Assembly: GCF_021155765.1 (NCBI RefSeq) | Contig: NC_060117.1 | Span: 1,434,501 to 1,498,500 of the forward strand | Length of the DNA: 64,000 nucleotides | Direction of reading: 5' to 3' | Source of the DNA: Diprion similis | Lineage: Eukaryota > Arthropoda > Insecta > Hymenoptera > Diprionidae | In this document: piece by piece, positions 24,449-35,900 of the stretch | Layout of the letters: every line of letters begins with the position of its first letter | Numbering within the stretch: the stretch's first letter is position 1 | The notes under the pieces: generated by a model | Database searches by the model: none | The model's input: only the letters and a program-made list of their open reading frames with translations | What the model was told of the DNA's origin: nothing | Made by a program: the position numbers and the translations under genes

Positions 24449-24593
24449 AGATCAATATTTGGAATGGCCGTAATATGACAAAATTTCAAACATGCGAAAA
24501 TAAAACATTTCGAACAATTCATCTTTCTTCATTTTATTTCCAAAATGTTTGAAATTTCGTGATATATATATATCGGCCATTCGAAATATCGAC
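24449..24593. repeat. Inverted repeat (hairpin, arms about 60 bp)
   Basis: GGAATGGCCGTAATATGACA at about 24460 is matched in reverse orientation near 24570-24590 (ATATCGGCCATTCGAAATAT). AAATTTCAAACAT is matched by ATGTTTGAAATTT near 24545-24557. The arms enclose a short loop around 24510-24530. Confidence 0.55.
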
Positions 24594-24600
24594 CCTTCCA

Positions 24601-24725
24601 CCGTCGGTAACCAGTCGGTAACTGTCGGTAAGTTCTGATCAAGCGGTGACCGTCGGTAACTTCTGACGAGGCGGTAACGGTCGGTAACTGTCGGTAACTT
24701 CTAGTCAGGCGGTAACTGTCGGCAA
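24601..24725. repeat. Degenerate tandem repeat built on GTCGGTAAC
   Basis: CGGTAAC or a one-base variant occurs about nine times in 125 bases, in larger units of the form CGGTAACTTCTGATCAGG. It adjoins the hairpin ending at 24593. Confidence 0.7.
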
Positions 24726-24985
24726 ATAAAATTCGAGCGACTTGACGCACGCGCGTAAGGTGTGCACTTGCTTCATGGACACACGGTATACCTTCTCGAG
24801 TATACATACATTCTATGTATTGATTAGGTAAATGTACGTGGTACAAATTAGTATACATAGAGAGTCTATCCGAGTTGCGATCGATCGATTTTGTGGATCT
24901 TTCCCTCGTAAAGTATGACACAGGAACTAATTACCTCTCTGTACATACAACGAGTATACAAAGGTACGTATATATAGATATATAT

Positions 24986-25262
24986 GGGGTATTCCACGTC
25001 AAACCAACGGGTCATTTTCGACCTGACTTTCTAGGATTTTGGTGTTCAATGGATTTTTCATTCGTTTTTGGTTGAAAATAATACCTCTAAATTTTCCAAA
25101 ATTTTTTGCAACTTTTTAAGAAAAGTCTAGCGACACAAAATATCTTTGACACGAAGATGGAATCGATGAAACTTCTATTTTTTTTTTTTTTTTTTTTTTT
25201 TGTAATATCGGGTACTCGAAAACACACATCTTTTCTTAAAAGTTTTTTTCTTTCGAATTTTG
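24986..25262. mobile_element. Partial MITE-like element with GGGGTATTCCACG end
   Basis: The segment begins ATGGGGTATTCCACGTCAAA, the same terminus type as at 14617 and 28537. AACTTTTTAAGAAAAG (about 25110) is inverted as CTTTTCTTAAAAGTTT (about 25230), so part of a foldback structure remains. The expected opposite terminus is missing. Confidence 0.4.
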
Positions 25263-27473
25263 TTTACCAGAAAAAGAGAAGAGAAAAAAAATAAAAGAAA
25301 ATTATCTTGGAATTTATTTTTAATGGTCGATTTTCTTGGTGAAATTTGATTTTTTATTTTCAATTCAAGAGTGAAACGAAAAAATCAGGTTTCTCTTTTC
25401 TTTTTCGTATTAAGCATCGTTCCCTTCGTTTTTCTCTTAAAAAATGTTTTAAAAATATTTTTTTTTATACACATACGGGGTCGAACACCCATCTGGTAAT
25501 TCTATTTTCTTTTCCTTATCTAGTTCGCAAATCGTTTCTATATATATACCATTCAGACTGCCTCATTATTTCTTCACATGCGGATAAAGCAGAAAGAGAG
25601 TAGAGATTAACAAAATATAAATGGCTGGATGGAAAAACAGGAGGAAAAAAAAACAGGGAGAATTCCCCGGAGAGTTATTTATTGACTGTCTGTGTGCAGA
25701 CTTCCGATTAATTAACAATGAGAGGAAATGAAGAAAGTGGAAAGAGGAAAGAGGAAAAGAAAAACGTCAAGACTTCACTAATATTAATAATAATACAGAC
25801 GCAAGAAATTGACGTGTAAGTTTATATATAGTACTGCACATATAGTGCATCATCATCATCATGATACCGTGATCAACAACGTTCGATTCGTCGTGGTTAA
25901 TTCTAGCTACCGATTAATCCAATTCAAATCTCATGCATGATACGAAATGCAGGCCCACGCAAATTTTCGCGCCAATTAAATTATAGCGCACATGACGACG
26001 TACGATCGTACGTTTATTTGATAAAAATAAAAAAATAAAAAAAAAATAAAAAATTTTAGAAAATGGAATATGTATATTAATTAAGGAAATAATGCTGAAA
26101 TGAAATAATAAAATCTTCCGTTATTATATACACGCTGTAAAATTGTCACAAAGTGAAAGAATGTGAGAGATTGAGGAGAAAAAAAAAACACAAACAAAAA
26201 TGTATTGCAATATTGTTTTATAAAAGAGAATATATATAATTATAATAATGGTCAAAGAGCAGGTGAGAGTGAAAAGAATAATGTAAATTCTTCGCATTTT
26301 TCGTGTGTATATAGATATTTTTTGTTCTTTCTTTCTTTCTAAATCCGATGCTTTATTTTTTGTTTGTGAATATTATTTTAATTCTTTGTTCAGAAAAATT
26401 TGAGGTAAATAAAGTATTTTTTTGAGGATTTAATAATCGCAAGAGAAATCCGATAGAGTTTCGCGTTCCTCGGTCGATGTGACAACGACGACGATCTATA
26501 AGACAGGAATCATAAAAGAGGAGAGGCGATCGGCTAAAGGAAGTAGAAGACTAGTCGAAGTGGTGAAGGAATTTCGTCTGTAGAAATGCCAGACGAATCA
26601 ATGGCAGCTATTTCTAGATGAGCAGCAGCAGCAGCAACGGCAGCGAGATGCCGAAGACCGACCACCGCTGACAACGAACTAAAACTCTCTTTCTCTTTCT
26701 CTCTCTCTCTCTTCTATTTGCGCAAACAGAGTCTCATGAGTTATGCGTGAAAAATATACAAAATATTCTCTAAATCCCTTTAGATCATACTAAAACGATG
26801 AGAAAATCATTTTTCGAATGTAGACCCAAATTCTGCTAGGCAACTTGAATTGCCTGCCGTAACGTATAGCGGTTTTTCAAAAATTCCTCGAATTTACAAA
26901 AATTTTTACTTTTCAACGAAGTTCTGAGAACACTGCGAGAAAAAAAAAAAATTTACGTTCTCTGGGTACGGAAATTGTAATAATATAATATTTCATAGAA
27001 AATTTCGAATTTTTTGCAGAAACGAAAAGAAAAAAAAAAAGAAAATTTTAATTTATCCTTTCCCGTATCAGAACAATTATGAACATCTTTTACGGAAAAT
27101 TGTAGGCTATTTCTAACTTTCCTTAGAAATTTGTAATTTTCTATGCATATATGTATATATATATATATATATGCAAAATACTAAAGATTTTCGACGATTT
27201 TGCAAAGAATATAAATAAATTTGGAAAAAAAAAAAAAAAAAAAAAAAAACGTTCCATACTTTTCGACAAGTTCCTACGATTCTCACATATTTTCTACAAT
27301 TTTCAATAAACTGTTCTACTTTATTGCAGTTCAGCGTGCAATAAACGAATAATATATGACTCGCGATGCACGTTATCCACATATTATGCAGCATCAGCGT
27401 CGTCAGCAGAATGCAAGAGGGGTGAAAATTAGATCAAAGATTCATAGAAAGTCATAACTTCTTATTATTATGC

Positions 27474-27505
<32 letters not shown>

Positions 27506-28022
27506 ATATCCCGCAGCAGCTGTTACAACGTGTAACGAATAATAAAACTCGATGGGTTTCCCCGACCCTCACATAATAATATATTAAGTTTTATGAAGCG
27601 ATATTGCAATACTTTCTTTCTCTATCTCTAACTAGACTTGTATTTTGCGTTTGACGGATAAGAAAAATATTGAAACTCTTCTTTGATGAAGAAAAGCGTA
27701 CGAAATGAGAGAGGAAGAAGAAAAAATAAAGAGGAAAGAAGAGTGATAGCGTGAAAAAAAAAGCGCTAAAATTTATATATCCGTCATATCGCAGACGATG
27801 ATTTGAGAATAATACATATATATATAATATTTTTGATGTCTGTACGGTTGACATTAGGATGAAAAATTTTTTTACTTCGGCGTACGCGTTTTAACATACG
27901 TTAAAATCTGTATAGTACGTATATCGCCATGTATATACATATAGGCGTAGGTTTAAGAGAAATATTTAGGTTAATTTTACCGTTCCATTCTCACTGTGAT
28001 ATAAAATATGTATACATATAAA

Positions 28023-28193
28023 TGGTGCGTTCCACGCCCAATCGGACGGTTTGAAAAATTTTGATTTTTGATTTCCTGAATTTTTTTTATATTCTTTAGT
28101 ACCCCTCAAAAAAGCGTTTCTGGTAAATTTTGAGATTTTTTTCATGACTTGTTGGAATAATATAAAATTTTCAATAAAATCGCACTCTTTAGA

Positions 28194-28258
<65 letters not shown>

Positions 28259-28546
28259 AAACATTGTTTTTACATGACCCTTACAGAAAGAAATACAAAG
28301 AAATTAAAAAATCTTCAAAGTGTTTTTGATTAAGATTTTTGAGTTTGTAATTTTAAATTGTATTTTTGTAAGTGAGTGGATATTTTGATTTTATTGAAAA
28401 TTTGATATTTTTTTTTAACAAGTGATCAAAAAAATCTCTAAATTTACCAGAAACGCTCTTTTGAGGGATACTAAATGATATAAAAAGAATTGAGGAAATA
28501 ATAATAAAAATTTTGCAAACCGTCCGATTTAGCGTGGAACACCCCA
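28023..28546. mobile_element. 524-bp foldback MITE containing a 60-base poly-T
   Basis: The left end TGGTGCGTTCCACGC and the right end GCGTGGAACACCCCA are inverted, and the arms stay matched for roughly 150 bases: CGGACGGTTTG, GCGTTTCTGGTAAATTT and TTTTCAATAAAATC each recur inverted in the right arm. A run of 60 T (28197-28256) lies in the left half only. Flanks CATATAAA and TATATAAA could be a target duplication, but they are low-complexity. Confidence 0.75.
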
Positions 28547-29089
28547 TATATAAATATAATGTACTACCTAAGGCCAAGTAGGAAGAGATGACGCGTATGG
28601 AAAGCGCAGGATTATAACAGTAAATTCGCAAAAATGATTAGAAACAAATACAAGCATAACTTAATATGTATATAGTTTAATATAAATTATGAATAATTAT
28701 GGTTTACAGTAAAAAATCCGCAACAAATTCAAGGACATTTTCAGGTTATGTATTCGAGGACATAAAAAATAGAATATTTCCAGGACGCAAGGAAAATTCA
28801 AGAATAATTTCCAACATGCCTTTTGAAGTTAATTCCACTTCTCTTTTTTTGTATACGAGTTTTCAATTCATTATCATTATTATTATTGTTGTTGTCGTTG
28901 TTGTTGTTGTTATTTCGAAGCAAGAAAAATTTTCGACAATCGATTATTATTATTCGGCAAAGAAGCTGATCGTGAAGAGTTAGAAAATAGTTATAGTTAA
29001 ATGTACTTATTTACATACATATACGCCTTATATACAGGCAATGACTGTTCGACGCGACCGGAATTCGTATAATAGCCTGTCTATTGTGT

Positions 29090-29172
29090 GAACCTAACCT
29101 ATGTACACCTGAATATACTTGCGTGTATATGTTAGGTTATAACCTAACCTAACCTAACCTAACCTAACCTAA
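29090..29172. repeat. Interstitial telomere-like (AACCT)n block
   Basis: Six tandem AACCT units at 29141-29170 are preceded by an inverted GTTAGGTTAT and by AACCTAACCT at 29091-29100. (TTAGG)n is the usual insect telomeric repeat; here it is short and internal. Confidence 0.85.
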
Positions 29173-30515
29173 GCTGCAGCACCCATTTCAGTTAGAATGT
29201 ATGTATCTTATAGGACCCGCGATCGTCACGATTGTCGTCACAGCCGCGTCGTCTTCGATGTGCTAAAACACGTTTCCGTGTCAACAGAACAGACGCTCGA
29301 CATTTAAGTATTCTCCAGCCGTCGTCTTGTCGTTCTCTTTTTCCGTATTCCATGCGCGCGAAAAGAGTGCTAATATACCAACATATATCGTATTATATAC
29401 CTGTACTTATGCATGTGTGTGTGTGTGTGCGTAGTGTATGAAAGACACATTCTGTATGTTTGCGCATCGTTTAGCGCACGCGACCTACTTAAACGCCCAC
29501 CACCGCACCCCAATGTCGAGAGTTGTAAGTTTTGCGTACACTTGTACATACTATTATTTATAATACATAATACAACGAAGAAGTAGAGGATGTTTCATTT
29601 TATCACCTGCAGTAATATCGGAATTTAAATCCGCCGCTACAGCCTATACGGCGGTGGTTAGTTTTAGAAATTTTATCAACAAATATGGCAGCGGCTCCAT
29701 ATTTCGCGGTCTTTTCGAAGATATTTCAGAAACCGCTCGACGTATCTGGATGAATTTTTTTCCAACGAATTACTTTCACCGTTTCAGGGTCAGCCGACGT
29801 TCCGGAACTCGCAATTTTCGCTTGCATTCCTTCAAATTTTTTTACCGCTTACGCCATCGTGTAAATGAAATCGAATGCATTGGGTATACGCGTAGCATCG
29901 TTGTCGGTGAACAAGACGTACTGTGAGGTTTATCCGTAGTATGTAGTAGAGATGATAATGTAAAATATAGCCGCTAGACATATATTTTTGTCGATTTCTT
30001 GTCATTTTTTACCTTCGTTTAGCCGTTATCTTTATTATAATAATTCTTTGAATCGAATAGATTAAAGCTGACGCGTTATCTTTTATCAGAGATATTTCAA
30101 CGAATCATCCGTGAGACTAGGATTATATGTATTAAATGAATAATATATCTAACTACTTCTTAAACATGCATAAATGATTTAAGGTATAACAGCAATAATA
30201 ATATGCATCAATAATGATATTTCGTGATGAGAAATGACATATGTGGTGTAAAAAGATTACAGCTATACGGCAGGAAATTGTTAAAAAAAAGAGATAACAA
30301 CTAGAATGTATTTGTAGGAGAAGTAAAAAAGAGAAGGAAAGAATATATTTCTCGGTAAAGCGTCATCAGAGAGTGTATATGAAGATAAAGGAAAAGAGAA
30401 GAAGATGAAGAAGTGGAAAGCGAAAAAGAAAACCGACATATATACACATCCAAGCTTATAATTCAGTTTTAAAAATAGAGAGAGAATATCTGGGATGGGC
30501 TCGAGTTTCCGCTAT

Positions 30516-30517
<2 letters not shown>

Positions 30518-30563
<46 letters not shown>
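30518..30563. repeat. (TA)n microsatellite
   Basis: About 40 bases of pure AT dinucleotide after an ATACAT lead-in. Confidence 0.9.
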
Positions 30564-30569
<6 letters not shown>

Positions 30570-31132
30570 GCCAACAACCTAACACTGCGATTTTGTTATC
30601 ATTATTATCATTGTTATTTCATTCCAAGTTTTCTTTTAACCGGCAACATCAAAAAGATCCAATTTACTCCCCCCCCCGCCGCGAAATCACAACCTACCGC
30701 GGATGAAAAAATAATTGTTCAAGAAAAAATATGTTTTGATATTAAATCTCTAATTTTTTCAAGTTCCGACCTCATTACCGACGTGACGTAATCACTCGAT
30801 ACATGACGCAGGTCGCTACTGTACCTACATGCGAATCTCTATATGTATGTATGGAAAAAAATTCAACGAATGAGATTAAAAAAGTTCGCGTACACACGAC
30901 GTGCATAATTAAACATTGAAGCGTAACAAATTGGAGTAATCTTAAATCTCTGTTAAAACAACTCCGTTGAATCTGACCTAGAACTTTTAATAGTTAATCG
31001 CCCTGATGATCATAATGATGATGATTACACCGAAAAAAGATCTAAAACGTATCTAGCTACGTCGTTTATTTATAGTCACAATCATCTTCGTCAAAAGAGA
31101 GTCGGAGACGAGCACAGCTGCTGCTACTGTCA

Positions 31133-31133
<1 letters not shown>

Positions 31134-31168
<35 letters not shown>
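31134..31168. repeat. (GCT)n microsatellite
   Basis: About eleven GCT units in the starvin intron. No splice sites around it indicate a coding exon. Confidence 0.85.
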
Positions 31169-31172
<4 letters not shown>

Positions 31173-31615
31173 CACAGAAGTCATGCATCACCGTACAAAC
31201 GACAAGGATATAGAAATAAAAAGAGTAGGAAAATTAAGAAAGAAGACAAATTGCGATCTCCGCCAAGTGTTTATAAAAAGTTTGTAGTTTTCTTTCAGCT
31301 TGCGGTTCTCTACAGTTTCGAAGAATTCAACAAAAAACATTCTCTACCCCCCCCACCGCCACCCTCGAACCATGAACATGTTTTTCGAGAGAAATGTCCC
31401 TGCATTATTCGGCGAAATTTTTTCATCGACTTCAACCAGACGAACGCATTTCTGCCGACTTGTGATGATGAATGTATATATAATATATACAGGATCATCG
31501 TCGACGCGCGTGTCAGCGTAGAAAAACACAACAAATCGTTACGCAACGTGCGAACGAACCTGCGATACGGAAACTTGTTTAAAAGAAAAAAAAAAAAAAA
31601 AAAAAAGGTATGAGA

Positions 31616-31829
31616 CTGAAGTTAGTAACGTTACTGTAATGATTCGTGTTTCGGAAAACCCGTTAGAATTCCGTAATTTGTTGAAGAATTTCTGAAATGC
31701 AGTAAATTACAACCAGGCAAAACGGTAATGCATATTTTAGAAACTTCAACGTCACTGCAAAATTGGGAAATAGTGATTTTTTTCCGGCCAATGTTTCGTC
31801 AGGCTAACGTTACTAACTTCAGCCTGATA
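31616..31829. mobile_element. Small MITE, about 210 bp, with TGAAGTTAGTAACGTTA ends
   Basis: TGAAGTTAGTAACGTTA at 31617-31633 is exactly inverted as TAACGTTACTAACTTCA at 31805-31821. A related copy lies in intron 10 of the dystrophin-like gene (about 37295-37505). Confidence 0.6.
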
Positions 31830-31985
31830 GAAAAGCGTATATCGTAAGTATGGAAAACAAGAGAGCATCGATAGATAAAAAACCTGGAAAATAACAAATG
31901 AACGCCAAACATTGACGAAACGAAGAACAAAAGACTATAAACTATAAAATTTGGTAGATTCGAGTAAAGAATGAGTCCCTCTTAC

Positions 31986-32234
31986 CCTTGGAAAGCCGGT
32001 GTGATGACGTTCGAAGGGGTGATCGCGATCCCTGGAGCCGCGTTGCTGACTGCCGGTGCTCGTCGTCGTCGCCGGTTCGAAGAAAGATTTACTGTCCTGT
32101 TCAAATTGTCGTTTTAGCGATTCCAGCAGATCATCGCCGTCGTTAGCTGCAGCAGCAGGGTTGCTAGTGCCACCACCACTGCCTCTCAGTCTGTCACTGA
32201 ACCTGATCGGTTTATCACGAAAATAATATGACAT
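31986..32234 (-). CDS. stv: Starvin N-terminal coding exon
   Basis: The exon encodes residues 1-83, starting MSYYFRDKPIRFSDRLRG and ending HHTGFPR before a GTAAGA donor. It joins in phase to GFPFDDDGFDGG of the main exon, across a 20.7 kb intron. The start at 32234-32232 was chosen because it lies two bases after a CAG acceptor-like site, which suggests a spliced 5' UTR, and because MSYYFRDKP looks like a conserved starvin start. A few in-frame codons upstream (TRTSAG) are more likely UTR or intron. No WW domain precedes it, unlike vertebrate BAG3. Confidence 0.87.
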
Positions 32235-32333
32235 ACCTGCCGATGTCCTGGTTCGCAATATTATTTATTTATTATAATTTTGTTATTTCTCTCCTTCGCT
32301 TATGATATTACTAGATTACAGTAGGGAATAGAA

Positions 32334-32372
<39 letters not shown>

Positions 32373-32927
32373 TTTGAACAAAACACCGAGTCGTCGAGAA
32401 AAAACAAACGACGATAATATCAACGATTAATACTAATTATTTATACCTATGTTCACGTTGCTGATACAGTGACCGATATATTTATTGCATGTAAGAAATC
32501 GCATGGAATTTCGGTCTACACCGAATACTTGAACCCACGCGTCAGGGGATAATTCGTATGCGAAAAATAAGGTGACGAGAATATAGAGAAAAAAAATAAT
32601 GAAAACACGCACGACGCAGCAAAGAGAGTAAGTATATGGGGCACACAATGCTAAACTCGGCGAGTTCGAGTTGTTATCGGCGCAGGTAGAGTGGGCGGTT
32701 AGAGTGAAACTGAATCAACGAACACCGTCAACGGTGAGTAGGAGGGAGGCAGGCGGTGGGTAGAACCACAAGGTGAAGAGCTGCGCCACCGAGAACCGTC
32801 GAGAATATTCGTCGGCATTCTAGCGTTTTCACTGCGGTAGCGATTATAGCTCGCAAAACTAGTTGCGGGGCCTTCCGCTTGCGGCAGCACCAAAGCCACG
32901 CGGCGACTGTCGAATGTTTCTTGCGTC
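32235..32927. promoter_or_regulatory. Divergent intergenic region between starvin and the dystrophin-like gene
   Basis: The two start codons point away from each other across 693 bases. The half nearer the dystrophin-like gene (about 32640-32927) is clearly GC-richer than its surroundings, as expected for promoter and 5' UTR sequence. A (TA)n and (GA)n repeat sits at about 32335-32371. Heat-shock elements would be expected for starvin, but I could not identify a convincing array. Confidence 0.4.
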
Positions 32928-35900
32928 ATGGAGAGCCTGAGATACGTAGAAGAGCTGCGGGTGAGCCAAAATTATCGACGTGACAGTCGGCCGTCCCTGG
33001 TGGCGAAATATCGAACTAATCGAGGGTAAAATGCGAATTGCTTTACCGACAATCCGTCGACGCGGTAGCGTTGCATATTTTTTCTAGTTCAGATGGTTCA
33101 GAAATCACAGAGGAAGAGATAAATTCTGATTCTAGTTTTATTTCACTTATTGTTAGAGATAATAAATATGGTAATCTTTGCTGGGAAAATTCTGAACTGA
33201 ATAACGAGGGTAGTTTATCGGCATATCGATGAATAAGTGTATTTTACAAGGTGCGATCACTTCACCGATACAATTTATCGCCGACTTTGATATTGCATCC
33301 GATTATTTGGCCTCATTATGAAAATAATAATTCACTCAATTTGAGTTACGGTAATGCTCGTGTGCCGGGTTACCTGTATCAAATGGGAATTAAATTCGAA
33401 CAATGATCGATTGGACGAGATGATCTATGTTTTGCAATATTGGAGGGTGAAAAAGGCTCGCAATACTATACGGTGAAATGTCTCATAGAAAAATTTTCAC
33501 CATCCGTTTACACATGAAATCACGAACAAAGTACCCAACATCTCGATCACGTCACTTTAACAGATCGCATGCGAGACTTACCGATCGCTCGATCTGGAGT
33601 AAACGACTCGATGTTTCCAAACGTAGAACCTGCCGAATCAGCTCACCTTGTCAATGAAAAAACGTCACGGGTTCGTTGGGGATGATCTTTGGTAGTTTTT
33701 AGCTCTGGATCAGCTCGCATATATCTGCTGCAAATTAAAAATAACACGGTTATACATACATACACATATCTGAATGGATACATAATCATATGGAATTTTT
33801 ATAATTAATGATATATTGATATCAATAAATATATTGATTGATAATTGTAAAATATATAAGATCTTGTGTAATAAGAAATTGCAACAATACGTATTTCATT
33901 CTTTTACCTACATAGAATTTCCATTGTTCCTCCACAAGTCCTCTAACCCCATTCGCTTATCCTCAGATTATGGATAAATTCTTTATTCTTTGTCCCATTT
34001 GTCCCTCGATTTTAAATAATGGCGTCATTTAATTGAAATCGACCAAAAATCGGCGCATGCGTAGTAATTATACGGCAAAATTTTAAATTTTACCACGAAA
34101 ACGGAAAAACTATCAAAGACGGTTAACAACATGACAGAAGGTGACTCGCTTTGTTGTTATTTATCTCATCCGTTGTTATTACACCCGATATTCCATAAGC
34201 ATGAATTAAAACGTCTCATCTCTCCCTGGATTCACCAAATAAGATGGAAAAAATCTATCTCCGAAATCCATTTAAATAACAAACCCTTTTACAAAGCCTA
34301 TTATAAGGTTATGTCAACCTAACCTACCAAAAGCGCTATTCCCTGGCGTCCCCAGTATTTAATTTCATCCTGGTTACAAAACCTGAAACTGATTGAGTTA
34401 GAATAAAACTTCTAACTAAAACAAAAAAAAAACAAAAAAAAAAATAGAATAACTAAAGAGCAACGATAATAATTATATTATATTCATAGAAATTTTTTTT
34501 ACTTTCAGAGTATCTGAACGGGTGGAAACAAGCAGAAACCGAAGGCGGAGTTCCTTATTACATCAAGTAAGCGCTAATGTAACGACTCGAATTTAACTTT
34601 CAAAAATGTCTCGTTACAAGGCAAAATAGATTTTGCAATCTTAATTCGTCTCAACGTAGAAGGAGCACAATACATACACGATAATTTCGGTGTCACGATT
34701 AATCGATATTCTTTTTTTCTGCTATACAGCCACGCGACCAAGCAGACAGAATGGGATCATCCAAGAATGCGAGAGATAATGCGATCGGTCGAGGAATGCA
34801 ATGTGATAAGATACGCGTCTTACAGAACAGCGGCTAAGATGAGAATCCTCCACAGAGATCTGAACAGTAAATGAATACATTACATTTTACCGAACTTAAC
34901 GCATTAACTCTTGATACTTAAATTTAAACGTATTAAAAGTCGACGTAGCCTTTGATTGCTAATATTTTTCCATCTATTTTATTTTCATAAAGACACGAAC
35001 GAAAGCCGTATTACAATTTGAAAAATAATAGCCAGTGAAAAGTGGCAAAAGAAGGCAACTGTATAATTTCTACTAATTCTTCCAGTGCAACAAGTTCGTC
35101 TAGAACTGATAGCCGGGGTTTTTGAGCGTCATCGTCTGTCCGTGACGGAGAATTCCGTCACCCTAGATCCTAGCGAACTGGAAGACGTGCTTTCTGACAT
35201 ATATTTCGCGGCCCAGAAGGAGGCGAACATAAATTTTAACACGGACCTTGCGACCAAGCTCGGTGTAAATTATATACTGAACATATTCGATAAGTACGTA
35301 ACTACATACGCTTCACGTTCTCCTGTCCATGATCTTTTTTCCATGCTTCGTTATTTTCATTCGCAGAAAACGCGAGGGTAGCGTCTCAGTCTTTTCGGCA
35401 AAAGTTGCGCTCACATTGGCAAGCTGCAGCAAACTTCAGGACAAATACGGCTACCTATACCAACAGCTTGCCGATCACAACGCCTGCTTGTCCAGAGCTG
35501 CCCTGTTCTCGCTGCTCAGCAATATCTGCAAAGTTACCGACATGCTAGGCGAAAGCATCGCCTATGGATCGCACATGGTCCAGTTAGGCGTTGAAAATTG
35601 CTTCGTCGAGGTACAACGACGACGGTTATAAATCTTCTATAGTATACTCAAAATATAAAGATAAGAGAAAAAAAGACAGACAGAGAATGGAAAGTGTTAG
35701 CGAGTCTGATTTACACCAGAATCTCTTACGTTGGAAATCTAAATTGTAGAATTGACGAAACATTTACAGGCGATAATGATTCTCCGTTCCCTAAATTCCA
35801 CTCTTTGGTATTTTGTTCAAAAGTCGCAGGGAAATCTTGGAGTCAGCGAAGTCGAATTTGCTGCTTGGCTGATGCAGGAGCCGCCGTTACTAATGTGGAT

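Larger units (their letters stand above)
11250..31985 (-). other. stv: Starvin intron 1 (20.7 kb), repeat-rich
   Basis: The intron is bounded by a GTAAGA donor (31985-31981) and a TTTCAG acceptor (11250). I find no protein gene within it. It holds two 655-bp palindromes, further foldback or MITE-like elements, homopolymers of G, C, A and T, many microsatellites, and a small block of telomere-like repeats. GC-richer patches at about 26460-26690 and 29200-29930 could be alternative promoters or untranslated exons, but I cannot demonstrate this. Confidence 0.85.

Noticed and set aside
29750-29820. Heat-shock element near TTCCGGAA (about 29800)
   Set aside because: Only two adjacent inverted GAA units are present. 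A functional element normally needs three or more, so this is not distinguishable from chance.
29654-29926. 90-codon plus-strand frame in a GC-richer patch
   Set aside because: No recognisable protein and no matching splice partners. A promoter or untranslated exon is equally likely, so it was not called as a gene.
34131-34140. Ten-base first exon (ATGACAGAAG) for the dystrophin-like gene
   Set aside because: It fits in phase but needs a poor GTGACT donor. The upstream pair 32928-33025 and 33088-33170 also fits in phase, gives a longer coherent N-terminus and starts in a GC-richer, promoter-like region. It could still be an alternative start.
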